Part shown: one piece after another, positions 44,317 to 52,270 of the stretch
How the letters are laid out: each line of letters opens with the position of its first letter
How positions within the stretch are numbered: the first letter of the stretch is position 1
DNA from: Streptomyces kurssanovii
Lineage (GTDB): Bacteria; Actinomycetota; Actinomycetes; Streptomycetales; Streptomycetaceae
Assembly: GCF_014649695.1 (NCBI RefSeq)
Contig: NZ_BMTN01000003.1
Location: 1 to 64,000, forward strand
Reading direction: 5' to 3'
Length of the DNA stretch: 64,000 bases
Position numbers and translations under genes: made by a program
Notes under the pieces: model-generated
Told to the model about the DNA's origin: nothing
The model's database searches: none
What the model saw: only the letters and a program-made list of their open reading frames with translations

Positions 44317-45588
44317 TTGGCACGGAATATCGGCAGCCGGTACACGGCCCACCAGATCCTGGGGCGGGGCAGCGCCGGCACGGTGTGGCTCGGCGAAGGA
44401 CCCGAGGGGCCTGTCGCCATCAAGCTTCTTCGCGAGGACCTCGCGTCCGACCAGGAGCTGGTCGGACGCTTCGTCCAGGAGCGCACCGCCCTGCTCGGGC
44501 TCGACCACCCCAGGGTCGTCGGCGTCCGCGACCTCGTCGTCGACGGCAACGACCTGGCGCTGGTCATGCAGCTCGTACGCGGCACCGACCTGCGGACACG
44601 TCTCGACCGTGAGCGCCGGCTCGCGCCGGAGGCAGCCGTCGCGATCGTCGCGGACGTCGCCGACGGCCTGGCGGCGGCCCACGCGGCGGGCATCGTGCAC
44701 CGGGACGTCAAGCCGGAGAACATCCTGCTCGACATGGAGGGCCCGCTCGGCCCGGCCGGCTCGCACCCCGCGCTCCTCACCGACTTCGGCGTGGCCAAGC
44801 TGATCGACACACCGCGCCGCACCAAGGCCCAGCGGCCGACCGGAAGCGGTGCGCCGAACCCCTCGGGCATCATCGGGACCCCCGACTACATCGCGCCCGA
44901 GATCGTCGAGGGTCTGCCGCCCCGCGCGGCGGTCGACATCTACGCCCTCGCCACGGTCCTCTACGAGGTCCTGGCCGGCTTCACCCCGTTCGGCGGCGGT
45001 CACCCCGGCGCGGTCCTGCGCCGCCACGTCACAGAGACCGTGGTGCCCCTGCCCGGCATCCCCGACGAGCTGTGGCAGCTCATCGTCCAGTGCCTGGCCA
45101 AGGCGCCCGCCTCCAGGCTCCGCGCCTCCGAGGTGGCGGCCCGGCTGCACGACCTGCTGCCGACGCTGAAGGGCATACCGCCCCTGGACGTCGACGAGCC
45201 CGACGCAGAGCCGGCCACGGAACCCTACGAGGACGCGCTGCCGACCGCCCCCGGGGAGCCGCGACGCCGAGGCGCCGTCCCGCTCGTCCCCGGATCCGCC
45301 CCGGCCGACTCCAACCGGGACACCCACACCTCGATGCGCGTCCCCGCGCCGGACGAGCTCGCCGGCGGCGCGCACGGCACGGCGAGGGCACCGCGCGCCC
45401 CCGGCCAGCGCCGGCCCGGGTCGGCCCGCAACAGGTCGACCGCGGTGCGCAGACGCCGGATCACTCTCGGTGTCGCCGCACTCGCCGTCGTCGCGGCGGT
45501 CGGCATCGGCGGCTGGCTGGCCGTGAGCGACGACGACGGCCAGGTGCCGCCCCCGGATTTCCAGCAGTCGGCACCCTCGGACCCCTAG
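44317..45588 (+). CDS. pkaB: Ser/Thr protein kinase PkaB
   Basis: A 423-residue membrane kinase closely related to PkaA. Catalytic landmarks: [12 protein letters not shown], Lys36 in [14 protein letters not shown] (128-135), DFG (156-158), [10 protein letters not shown] juxtamembrane linker (about 290-380) is acidic to Pro-rich, ending in a basic stretch (RRRR) before the single transmembrane segment (about 385-405); only 18 residues remain outside, so there is no extracellular sensor. TTG start at 44317 with GAGGGAG 7 bases before. Order pkaA-pkaB-prfB is conserved in Streptomyces. Confidence 0.92.
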   Translation: MARNIGSRYTAHQILGRGSAGTVWLGEGPEGPVAIKLLREDLASDQELVGRFVQERTALLGLDHPRVVGVRDLVVDGNDLALVMQLVRGTDLRTRLDRERRLAPEAAVAIVADVADGLAAAHAAGIVHRDVKPENILLDMEGPLGPAGSHPALLTDFGVAKLIDTPRRTKAQRPTGSGAPNPSGIIGTPDYIAPEIVEGLPPRAAVDIYALATVLYEVLAGFTPFGGGHPGAVLRRHVTETVVPLPGIPDELWQLIVQCLAKAPASRLRASEVAARLHDLLPTLKGIPPLDVDEPDAEPATEPYEDALPTAPGEPRRRGAVPLVPGSAPADSNRDTHTSMRVPAPDELAGGAHGTARAPRAPGQRRPGSARNRSTAVRRRRITLGVAALAVVAAVGIGGWLAVSDDDGQVPPPDFQQSAPSDP

Positions 45589-45649
45589 GGCCGCTGCCGG
45601 CCGTCCGGGGCCAGCACGGGTCCGGCCGCTCAGCCGTTACGCTGGACCC

Positions 45650-46756
45650 GTGGCAGTCGTCGATGTATCCGAAGAGCTGAAGTCCCTTTCCTCGACCATG
45701 GGGTCGATCGAGGCCGTTCTGGACCTCGACAGGATGAGGGCAGACATCGCCGTGCTCGAGGAGCAGGCGGCGGCACCGTCCCTGTGGGACGACCCCGAGG
45801 CGGCGCAGAAGATCACCAGCAAGCTTTCCCACCTCCAGGCCGAGGTCCGCAAGACGGAGGCACTCCGCGGCCGGATCGACGACCTCGAGATCCTCTTCGA
45901 GCTCGCGGAGGCCGAGGACGACCCGGACGCGCGGGCCGAGGCCGAGGCCGAGCTGGAGTCGGTGCGCAAGGCGCTGGACGAGATGGAGGTCCGCACCCTC
46001 CTGTCCGGCGAGTACGACGAGCGCGAGGCGCTGGTCAACATCCGAGCCGAGGCCGGCGGCGTCGACGCCGCGGACTTCGCGGAGCAGCTCCAGCGCATGT
46101 ACCTGCGCTGGGCCGAGCGGCACAACTACGGCACCGAGGTCTACGAGACGTCGTTCGCGGAGGAGGCCGGCATCAAGTCGACCACCTTCGTCGTCAAGGC
46201 GCCCTACGCGTACGGCACGCTCTCGGTCGAGCAGGGCACGCACCGGCTGGTGCGCATCTCGCCGTTCGACAACCAGGGCCGCCGGCAGACGTCCTTCGCG
46301 GGCGTCGAGGTGCTGCCGGTCGTCGAGAAGACCGATCACATCGAGATCGACGAGTCCGAGCTCCGCGTGGACGTGTACCGCGCGTCGGGCCCCGGCGGCC
46401 AGGGAGTCAACACCACCGACTCCGCGGTGAGGCTGACGCACATCCCGACCGGCATCGTGGTGTCCTGCCAGAACGAGCGCTCGCAGATCCAGAACAAGGC
46501 GAGCGCGATGAACGTCCTCCAGGCGAAGCTGCTCGAGCGCCGCCGCCAGGAGGAGCAGGCCAGGATGGACGCGCTCAAGGGTGACGGCGGCAACTCCTGG
46601 GGCAACCAGATGCGTTCGTACGTGCTGCACCCGTACCAGATGGTCAAGGACCTGCGGACCGACTTCGAAGTGGGCAATCCCCAGTCGGTACTTGACGGTG
46701 AGATCGACGGGTTCCTCGAAGCCGGAATTCGCTGGCGCAAGCAGCAGGACAAGTAG
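45650..46756 (+). CDS. prfB: peptide chain release factor 2
   Basis: A 368-residue class I release factor that ends translation at UGA and UAA. It has the peptidyl-hydrolysis motif GGQ (249-251, in GPGGQGVN) and the codon-recognition motif SPF in ISPFDNQ (about 203-209). The reading frame is continuous: the programmed +1 frameshift with an in-frame UGA near codon 25, known from E. coli and many other bacteria, is absent. GTG start at 45650. A strong terminator follows. Confidence 0.97.
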   Translation: MAVVDVSEELKSLSSTMGSIEAVLDLDRMRADIAVLEEQAAAPSLWDDPEAAQKITSKLSHLQAEVRKTEALRGRIDDLEILFELAEAEDDPDARAEAEAELESVRKALDEMEVRTLLSGEYDEREALVNIRAEAGGVDAADFAEQLQRMYLRWAERHNYGTEVYETSFAEEAGIKSTTFVVKAPYAYGTLSVEQGTHRLVRISPFDNQGRRQTSFAGVEVLPVVEKTDHIEIDESELRVDVYRASGPGGQGVNTTDSAVRLTHIPTGIVVSCQNERSQIQNKASAMNVLQAKLLERRRQEEQARMDALKGDGGNSWGNQMRSYVLHPYQMVKDLRTDFEVGNPQSVLDGEIDGFLEAGIRWRKQQDK

Positions 46757-46773
46757 CGAAGAGCTTTGTCGAC

Positions 46774-46810
46774 AAGGGAACTGCCGCCCAGGGGGCGGCA
46801 GTTCCCTTTT
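46774..46810 (+). terminator. prfB terminator
   Basis: A 15-base-pair perfect stem AAGGGAACTGCCGCC / GGCGGCAGTTCCCTT with a CAGGG loop, followed by TT; starts 18 bases past the prfB stop. Confidence 0.93.
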
Positions 46811-47024
46811 ATGTCACAGTTGCATCCCCGCAGGTCAGGCAACTGACAGTATTTCGGACATCGCGTCCGCTAACGACCTTGACGCCCTTGCCAGAACTGG
46901 GAAAGGTGGCACGCGGCATGCGTATTTCTGGGGCGTGTGCGAACGGGGGCAAGTGCAACGGCTCCTGAACCCGCGCCCCTGACGCTGCTCCGACAACGAG
47001 ATAGCTACTGGGGGTAGCAGCCAG

Positions 47025-47780
47025 ATGACCAAGAAGACGCGGATCCGTGTCGCACGTATAGCCGCCGGCGCCGTGATCGCCGCGGGTGCGTCGCTGACCG
47101 CCGCAGGCGCCGCGAGCGCCGTCGGGATCGGGATCGACGTCGGCCCCGTCGAGGTGTCCGCCAACGCCGGCGAGGGCGGCATCGACGCCGGCATCGGCAT
47201 CAAGGACGACTGCGAGATCGACCCGACGCTCTGCAGCACTCCGCCGGTCGACCCGCCGACGACCCCGCCGGTGGACCCGCCCACGACCCCGCCGGTCGAC
47301 CCGCCGACCACGCCGCCGGTGGACCCGCCCACGACCCCGCCGGTCGACCCGCCGACCACGCCGCCGGTGGACCCGCCCACGACCCCGCCGGTCGACCCGC
47401 CGACCACGCCGCCGGTGGACCCGCCCACGACCCCGCCGGTCGACCCGGACCCGTCCGAGGACCCGACCGAGGACCCCGACCCGACGCCGAGCAACCCGGG
47501 CAACGGGAACGGGAATGGCAACGGCAACGGCAACGGTAACGACAACGACACCGACGGTGGCGTCATCGACGGTGACGCTCCGGTCGGCGGCGGTGACGGT
47601 ACCGACACCGACAACGCCGGTTCCGAGCCGGTGCAGCAGGGTGAGGCCAAGGAGGAGCTGGCTGAGACCGGCGCCGCCGAGACCACCTTCCTGCTGCTGG
47701 GCGCCGCGACGATGATCGCCGGTGGCATCGGTTTCCGAATGCTGCCGCGCCTCGTCGGCGGCGGTCGCACCGTCGCCTGA
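47025..47780 (+). CDS. LAETG-anchored (sortase substrate) repeat protein
   Basis: A 251-residue secreted protein, probably fixed to the cell wall by a class E sortase. The signal peptide (1-32) ends ASA; the sorting signal LAETG is at 212-216, followed by a hydrophobic segment and a short tail with Arg (PRLVGGGRTVA). The mature part has a short N-terminal domain with one Cys pair (Cys63, Cys70), nine PPVDPPTT-type repeats (about 73-141), an acidic stretch (DPSEDPTEDPDP) and an NG/GN repeat (NGNGNGNGNGN). The start has a GGGGG ribosome site lying in a small hairpin (GCTAC/GTAGC, 47004-47018). Function unknown; the Pro repeats suggest a wall-spanning stalk. Confidence 0.85.
   Translation: MTKKTRIRVARIAAGAVIAAGASLTAAGAASAVGIGIDVGPVEVSANAGEGGIDAGIGIKDDCEIDPTLCSTPPVDPPTTPPVDPPTTPPVDPPTTPPVDPPTTPPVDPPTTPPVDPPTTPPVDPPTTPPVDPPTTPPVDPDPSEDPTEDPDPTPSNPGNGNGNGNGNGNGNDNDTDGGVIDGDAPVGGGDGTDTDNAGSEPVQQGEAKEELAETGAAETTFLLLGAATMIAGGIGFRMLPRLVGGGRTVA
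47241..47447 (+). repeat. 24-base coding repeat in the LAETG protein gene
   Basis: Eight full and one partial copies of a 24-base unit encode PPVDPPTT. Copies alternate between two synonymous versions (GTCGAC and GTGGAC at the central VD, with CCGACC and CCCACG for the PT), so the DNA has a 48-base super-period. Confidence 0.92.
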
Positions 47781-47826
47781 CCGGCACAGCGCGTAGCTGA
47801 CAGGTGACAGCCGACAGCTGACACAG

Positions 47827-47861
47827 GAAGGGCCCGGAGTGCTCAGCACTCCGGGCCCTTC
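47827..47861 (+). terminator. terminator after the LAETG protein gene
   Basis: A 16-base-pair perfect stem GAAGGGCCCGGAGTGC / GCACTCCGGGCCCTTC with a TCA loop, extended by ACAG/CTGT with one bulge. It also serves the convergent small gene ending at 47917. Confidence 0.93.
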
Positions 47862-47916
47862 TGTCGTTCTTCCGCTCGGCCGTGCGGCAGTGGGCCGTAC
47901 GGCCGAGCGGGACGCG

Positions 47917-48102
47917 CTATACCGCCAGCAGGGCCACCGCGGCGACCAGTACCACCAGCAGGGCCAGCAGGGTCACCGGGCTCAGGCCGGCGAAGGGGCC
48001 GTCGCCCTGCTGCAGCCGCTCACGATTCGCCCGGCACACCGGGCAACGGCCCTCGGCGACGGGCGCCGCGCAGTTGGCGCACACCAATCGGTCATAGGTC
48101 AT
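47917..48102 (-). CDS. small zinc-ribbon membrane protein
   Basis: A 61-residue protein. The N terminus has two cysteine pairs, CANC and CPVC (Cys8, Cys11, Cys20, Cys23), forming a probable zinc ribbon; residues about 40-61 form one transmembrane segment reaching the C terminus (SPVTLLALLVVLVAAVALL). GGAGAG stands before the ATG at 48102. It is divergent from ftsE. No known function; a tail-anchored zinc-ribbon protein facing the cytosol is likely. Confidence 0.78.
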   Translation of the reverse strand: MTYDRLVCANCAAPVAEGRCPVCRANRERLQQGDGPFAGLSPVTLLALLVVLVAAVALLAV

Positions 48103-48349
48103 GCGCTCTCCTCTCCCGCGCCGGGGCCGCAGGCGCGGACCGCAAGCACATTTCTCTCCGGACAACGCCCGGGGAAACGCGACTGTTCCCCTACCACTGT
48201 GCCAGCTCCCGCGCTTTTCGTCGCGGCCCGCCGGATTTGCCCCCGATCGATGAACGGACAAAATGCGCAAGTCGGGACGGGGACTGCGCGGCCGTGGCGC
48301 AGTCGCGTAAGGTCACGCTCACCTACTCCCGGCCGACCGTGGTGCACCC

Positions 48350-49039
48350 GTGATCCGATTCGACAACGTCTCCAAGACATACCCCAGGCAGAACCGACCT
48401 GCTCTGCGCGACGTCTCCCTCGAAATCGAGAAGGGCGAGTTCGTCTTCCTCGTGGGCTCTTCCGGTTCGGGCAAGTCGACGTTCCTGCGGCTCGTCCTGC
48501 GTGAGGAGCGCGCCAGTCAGGGCATGGTCCATGTCCTGGGCAAGGACCTGGCCAGGCTCTCCAACTGGAAGGTGCCGCAGATGCGCCGCCAGTTGGGCAC
48601 GGTTTTCCAGGACTTCCGCCTCCTGCCCAACAAGACCGTCGCGGAGAACGTGGCGTTCGCCCAGGAGGTCATCGGCAAGCCGCGTGGCGAGATCCGCAAG
48701 GCCGTGCCCCAGGTGCTCGACCTCGTCGGGCTCGGCGGCAAGGAGGACCGGATGCCCGGTGAGCTGTCCGGTGGTGAGCAGCAGCGTGTGGCCATCGCCC
48801 GCGCCTTCGTCAACCGCCCCATGCTCCTCATCGCGGACGAGCCGACCGGAAACCTCGACCCGCAGACCTCTGTCGGCATCATGAAGCTGCTCGACAGGAT
48901 CAACCGCACGGGCACCACGGTGATCATGGCGACCCACGACCAGAACATCGTCGACCAGATGCGCAAGCGCGTCATCGAGCTCGAGAAGGGCCGTCTCGTA
49001 CGCGACCAGGCGCGCGGCGTCTACGGCTACCAGCACTGA
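48350..49039 (+). CDS. ftsE: cell division ATPase FtsE
   Basis: A 229-residue ABC ATPase that forms the FtsEX complex. Walker [10 protein letters not shown] (about 36-44), Q-loop FQDFRLLP, signature LSGGEQQR and Walker [13 protein letters not shown] are intact. FtsEX couples ATP hydrolysis inside the cell to activation of peptidoglycan hydrolases outside. GTG start at 48350 without an obvious ribosome site. ftsX follows after 32 bases. Confidence 0.97.
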   Translation: MIRFDNVSKTYPRQNRPALRDVSLEIEKGEFVFLVGSSGSGKSTFLRLVLREERASQGMVHVLGKDLARLSNWKVPQMRRQLGTVFQDFRLLPNKTVAENVAFAQEVIGKPRGEIRKAVPQVLDLVGLGGKEDRMPGELSGGEQQRVAIARAFVNRPMLLIADEPTGNLDPQTSVGIMKLLDRINRTGTTVIMATHDQNIVDQMRKRVIELEKGRLVRDQARGVYGYQH

Positions 49040-49071
49040 GCCCGGACAGACTGAAAGGCTGAAAGCACGCC

Positions 49072-49989
49072 ATGCGCGCCCAGTTCGTCATGTCGGAGAT
49101 CGGCGTCGGTCTCCGCCGCAATCTCACGATGACCTTCGCGGTGATCGTCTCCGTAGCCCTCTCGCTCGCCCTGTTCGGCGGCGCGCTGCTCATGCGTGAG
49201 CAGGTCAGCACGATGAAGGACTTCTGGTACGACAAGGTCAACGTCTCCATCTTCCTCTGCAACAAGAACGACGCGGCGACCTCGCCCCAGTGCGCCAAGG
49301 GGGCCGTCACCACCGCGCAGAAGGAGCAGATCGAGGCCGATCTGAAGAAGATGGACGTCGTCGACGTGGTCCACCACGAGACTGCGGAACAGGCGTACAA
49401 GCACTACCGCGAGCAGTACGGCGACACCCCCATCGCGTCCACCATCACCCCGGACCAGATGCAGGAGTCGTTCCGGGTGAAGCTGGACGACCCGGAGAAG
49501 TACAAGGTCGTGGCGACCGCCTTCGCCGGCCGGGACGGCGTGCAGTCCGTCCAGGACCAGCGCAACATCCTGGAGAACCTCTTCTCCCTGATGAACGGCA
49601 TGAACGTGGCCGCAATCTTCGTGATGGGCCTGATGCTGATCATCGCGCTGATGCTCATCGTCAACACCGTGCGCGTCTCGGCGTTCAGCCGTCGGCGTGA
49701 GACCGGCATCATGCGCCTCGTCGGCGCCTCGAGCTTCTACATCCAGATGCCGTTCATCATGGAGGCCGCGTTCGCGGGCCTGTTGGGCGGTGCGGTCGCC
49801 TCCGTGATGCTGCTGGTGGGCCGTTACTTCCTCATCGACCACGGCCTGGCGCTCTCCGAGAAGATGCAGCTGGTCAACTTCATCGGCTGGGACGCCGTGA
49901 TCACCAAGTTGCCGCTGGTATTGGCGATCGGGCTGCTGATGCCCGCTGTGGCTGCTTTCGTCGCATTGCGCAAGTACCTGAAGGTGTGA
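49072..49989 (+). CDS. ftsX: cell division membrane protein FtsX
   Basis: A 305-residue membrane partner of FtsE. TM1 (about 22-42) is followed by an outside domain (43-175) and three further transmembrane segments (about 180-205, 230-252 and 278-298), the FtsX/ABC3 layout; the cytosolic motif SRRRETGIMRLVGAS precedes TM3. The outside domain has Cys63 and Cys74 and would contact a wall hydrolase. A C-terminal processing protease gene follows. Confidence 0.96.
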   Translation: MRAQFVMSEIGVGLRRNLTMTFAVIVSVALSLALFGGALLMREQVSTMKDFWYDKVNVSIFLCNKNDAATSPQCAKGAVTTAQKEQIEADLKKMDVVDVVHHETAEQAYKHYREQYGDTPIASTITPDQMQESFRVKLDDPEKYKVVATAFAGRDGVQSVQDQRNILENLFSLMNGMNVAAIFVMGLMLIIALMLIVNTVRVSAFSRRRETGIMRLVGASSFYIQMPFIMEAAFAGLLGGAVASVMLLVGRYFLIDHGLALSEKMQLVNFIGWDAVITKLPLVLAIGLLMPAVAAFVALRKYLKV

Positions 49990-49999
49990 CAAGCACCCC

Positions 50000-50035
50000 G
50001 GGCGCCGTGCGGTCAACCTCCGTACGGCGCCCTTT
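50000..50035 (+). terminator. ftsX terminator
   Basis: A 13-base-pair stem GGGCGCCGTGCGG / CCGTACGGCGCCC (one G-T pair), flanked by AAGCA / TGCTT, starts 11 bases after the ftsX stop. Confidence 0.85.
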
Positions 50036-50056
50036 GCTTGTCCTAGACTCGACGCC

Positions 50057-51214
50057 ATGTCGGACCCCGAGTTCAGTCCACGGCCCCACGGCATCCGCCG
50101 CGGGGCCGCGCTGACGTTGGCCTTCGGAGTCGTCCTCGCCACCGCCGCGGCCACCAACTGCCTGCCGCACGACGAGCCGGCCTCGCCCCGTCCGCTCTCC
50201 GCACAGGCCGCCGCCGCGACGGTGGACCGTGAGGACGTCGCCCGCGCCGCCGCGAGGGCGGTGGCGGAGGGGAAGTCGGGCACCAAGGCGGCGGAGGAGG
50301 TCGTCAGCCGCAGTGGCGACCGCTGGGGCGCCGTCTACGACAAGCGCGAGTACGAGGAGTTCGCCAAGGCGCTCGACGGGGAGTACACCGGCGTGGGCCT
50401 CGGCGCGAGACGCGCCGCGGACGGCCGGGTCGAGGTGGCCAGGGTGCAGCCGGGCGGCCCCGCGGAGCGGGCCGGGATAAAGGCCCGCGACCGGCTCCTC
50501 GCGATCGACGGCCGCGACACCGCCCGCAGGCCGGTCACCGAGGTCGTGGCCCTGCTCAGGGGCGCCGCAGGCACCGCTGTGACGGTGGAGCTGGAACGCG
50601 ACGGGCACCGCTGGTCCGAGACCCTGACGCGCGCCCTGCTGACCACCGAGACGGTCACCGTCGACCGTCTCCCCGACGGCGCCGTGGTGATCAGGGTCTC
50701 CTCGTTCACCAAGGGCACCGGGGAGCGGGTGCGGAGGGCCGTGCGTGAGGCCCCCGCGGGCGCCGGGGTCCTGCTCGATCTGCGAGGCAACGAGGGCGGC
50801 CTCGTCGCGGAGGCGGTCGCCGCGGCGTCGGCCTTCCTCGACGGCGGCCTCGTCGCCACGTACGACGTGCGCGGCGAGCAGCGCGCTCTCCACGCCGAGC
50901 AGGGCGGCGACACGGAACGCCCCGTCGTCACGCTCGTCGACGCCGGCACCATGAGCGCGGCCGAGCTCGTCACCGGAGCGCTCAAGGACCGTGGCCGTGC
51001 GGTCACGGTCGGTACGCGGACGTTCGGCAAGGGCTCGGTGCAGATGCCGAGCCGGCTACCCGACGGCTCGGTCGCCGAACTCACCGTCGGTCACTACCGC
51101 ACCCCGTCCGGTCACAGTGTCGATGACAAGGGCATCACCCCGGACCTCGTGACGGCCGAGGGGGCCGAGAAAAGGGCCCGGACAGTATTGAGTGGCCTCG
51201 GGGGCGGGTCGTAG
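50057..51214 (+). CDS. S41-family C-terminal processing protease
   Basis: A 385-residue secreted or membrane-bound Ctp-type serine protease. An N-terminal hydrophobic segment (about 17-33) with Cys35 just after it could be a signal peptide or anchor. The PDZ domain (about 112-200) contains GVGLGAR and GPAERAGIKARDRLLAIDG. The catalytic dyad is Ser300 in GTMSAAEL and Lys325 in RTFGKGSVQ. Such enzymes trim membrane or wall proteins. Its place after ftsEX is conserved in Streptomyces, so it could process an FtsEX-linked hydrolase; this is inference. Confidence 0.93.
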   Translation: MSDPEFSPRPHGIRRGAALTLAFGVVLATAAATNCLPHDEPASPRPLSAQAAAATVDREDVARAAARAVAEGKSGTKAAEEVVSRSGDRWGAVYDKREYEEFAKALDGEYTGVGLGARRAADGRVEVARVQPGGPAERAGIKARDRLLAIDGRDTARRPVTEVVALLRGAAGTAVTVELERDGHRWSETLTRALLTTETVTVDRLPDGAVVIRVSSFTKGTGERVRRAVREAPAGAGVLLDLRGNEGGLVAEAVAAASAFLDGGLVATYDVRGEQRALHAEQGGDTERPVVTLVDAGTMSAAELVTGALKDRGRAVTVGTRTFGKGSVQMPSRLPDGSVAELTVGHYRTPSGHSVDDKGITPDLVTAEGAEKRARTVLSGLGGGS

Positions 51215-51232
51215 TGCGAAAATGTCCGCACT

Positions 51233-51718
51233 ATGGCTAAGGAAACAGGGCGCAAACTGATCGCGCAGAACAAGAAGGCGCGGCACGACTACCACATTCT
51301 CGACACCTACGAGTGCGGTCTCGTGCTGATGGGCACCGAGGTGAAGTCGCTGCGCCAGGGCCGGGCCTCGCTCGCGGACGGCTTCGTCCAGATCGACGGC
51401 AACGAGGCATGGCTGCACAACGTCCACGTGCCGGAGTACAGCCAGGGCACCTGGACCAACCACAGCGCACGCCGCAAGCGCAAGCTGCTGATGCACCGGG
51501 AAGAGATCGACAAGCTGGAGTCGAAGTCGCAGGAGACGGGGCACACCATCGTGCCGCTGGCCCTGTACTTCAAGGACGGCCGGGCGAAGGTCGAGATCGC
51601 GCTGGCGAGGGGCAAGAAGGAGTACGACAAGCGCCAGACGCTCCGCGAGAAGCAGGACCGCCGCGAGGCGGACCGTGCGATGTCCGCCGTCCGCAGGAGG
51701 CAGCGGGCCGGCACGTGA
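51233..51718 (+). CDS. smpB: tmRNA-binding protein SmpB
   Basis: A 161-residue partner of tmRNA in trans-translation. Family blocks are intact: [12 protein letters not shown] (about 8-19), [18 protein letters not shown] (24-41), [12 protein letters not shown], and the C-terminal basic tail ([14 protein letters not shown] region) that enters the ribosomal decoding centre. It is 18 bases past the protease gene and 134 bases before ssrA, so protein and RNA of the system are together. Confidence 0.97.
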   Translation: MAKETGRKLIAQNKKARHDYHILDTYECGLVLMGTEVKSLRQGRASLADGFVQIDGNEAWLHNVHVPEYSQGTWTNHSARRKRKLLMHREEIDKLESKSQETGHTIVPLALYFKDGRAKVEIALARGKKEYDKRQTLREKQDRREADRAMSAVRRRQRAGT

Positions 51719-51740
51719 CCGGCACCGGCCGCAGCCGTGC

Positions 51741-51766
51741 GGAATAGGCTGGCACCGGCCCGTGTT
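51741..51766 (+). promoter_or_regulatory. candidate SigR promoter of ssrA
   Basis: GGAAT (51741-51745), an 18-base spacer, and GTT (51764-51766) match the consensus GGAAT-N18-GTT for the thiol-stress sigma factor SigR. ssrA has been reported in the SigR regulon of S. coelicolor (from memory). The mature tmRNA 5' end lies about 80 bases further, consistent with a processed leader. Confidence 0.55.
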
Positions 51767-51852
51767 GTTCACGTACGATGGCACCTGCCCCACCAAGCAG
51801 GGGTCGGGCCCGCAGGGGCCCTGAGCTGTGACAATTCAATAGTGGTCAACAT

Positions 51853-52220
51853 GGGGATGATCGGTTTCGACAGCGGATGTCGAAGCAGGGGAAGCGTGTC
51901 GAGGAAGCGGCAATGATCTCGTAAACCATATGTCGCAACCAATAATCGCCAACACCAAGCGCGATTCCTTCGCCCTCGCTGCCTAAGTAGCGACTTTGCG
52001 AAGTGTCAGCCCGGGGCTGTTCCCGACCCGGATCCTGGCATCAGCTAGGGAACTAAACCTACGAGCCCGGTCACGGGGCGCGTAGGGAAATCAAACAGTG
52101 ACTGAGCCCGTCGGAGACTTGTCCGCGTGATCTCCGGGGCTGAGAAAAGCGCAGCGGACTGCACACGGAGAAGCCCTGATTCTGCACCGTTGGACGCGGG
52201 TTCGATTCCCGCCATCTCCA
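51853..52220 (+). ncRNA. ssrA: transfer-messenger RNA
   Basis: tmRNA rescues ribosomes stalled on broken mRNA. The 5' GGGGATGATCGG and the 3' GGTTCGATTCCCGCCATCTCC form the tRNA-like acceptor stem and T arm; CCA is not encoded. The tag reading frame starts at GCC 51948 and ends at TAA 51984-51986, encoding ANTKRDSFALAA, the known Streptomyces tag (the first Ala being the resume codon). Length about 368 nt. SmpB is encoded just upstream. Confidence 0.97.
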
Positions 52221-52238
52221 CTCATCCCATGTACGACG

Positions 52239-52270
52239 AAGGCTCGGCGGCTACGGCTTCCGGGCCTTTT
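52239..52270 (+). terminator. ssrA terminator
   Basis: Stem AAGGCTCGG / CCGGGCCTT (one G-T pair) followed by TTTT, 18 bases past the tmRNA. The stop codon of the convergent MFS gene lies in its loop. Confidence 0.75.

Noticed and set aside
42388-45375. A 995-codon minus-strand frame opposite pkaA and pkaB.
   Set aside because: Both kinases are unambiguous on the plus strand; the antisense frame has no domain.
46811-47024. A cyclic-di-AMP (ydaO) riboswitch before the surface protein gene.
   Set aside because: Such switches precede wall-hydrolase genes in Streptomyces, but I could not recognise the conserved core sequences here.
47241-47447. 24-base repeats as a CRISPR array.
   Set aside because: They are in-frame coding repeats for PPVDPPTT without spacers.
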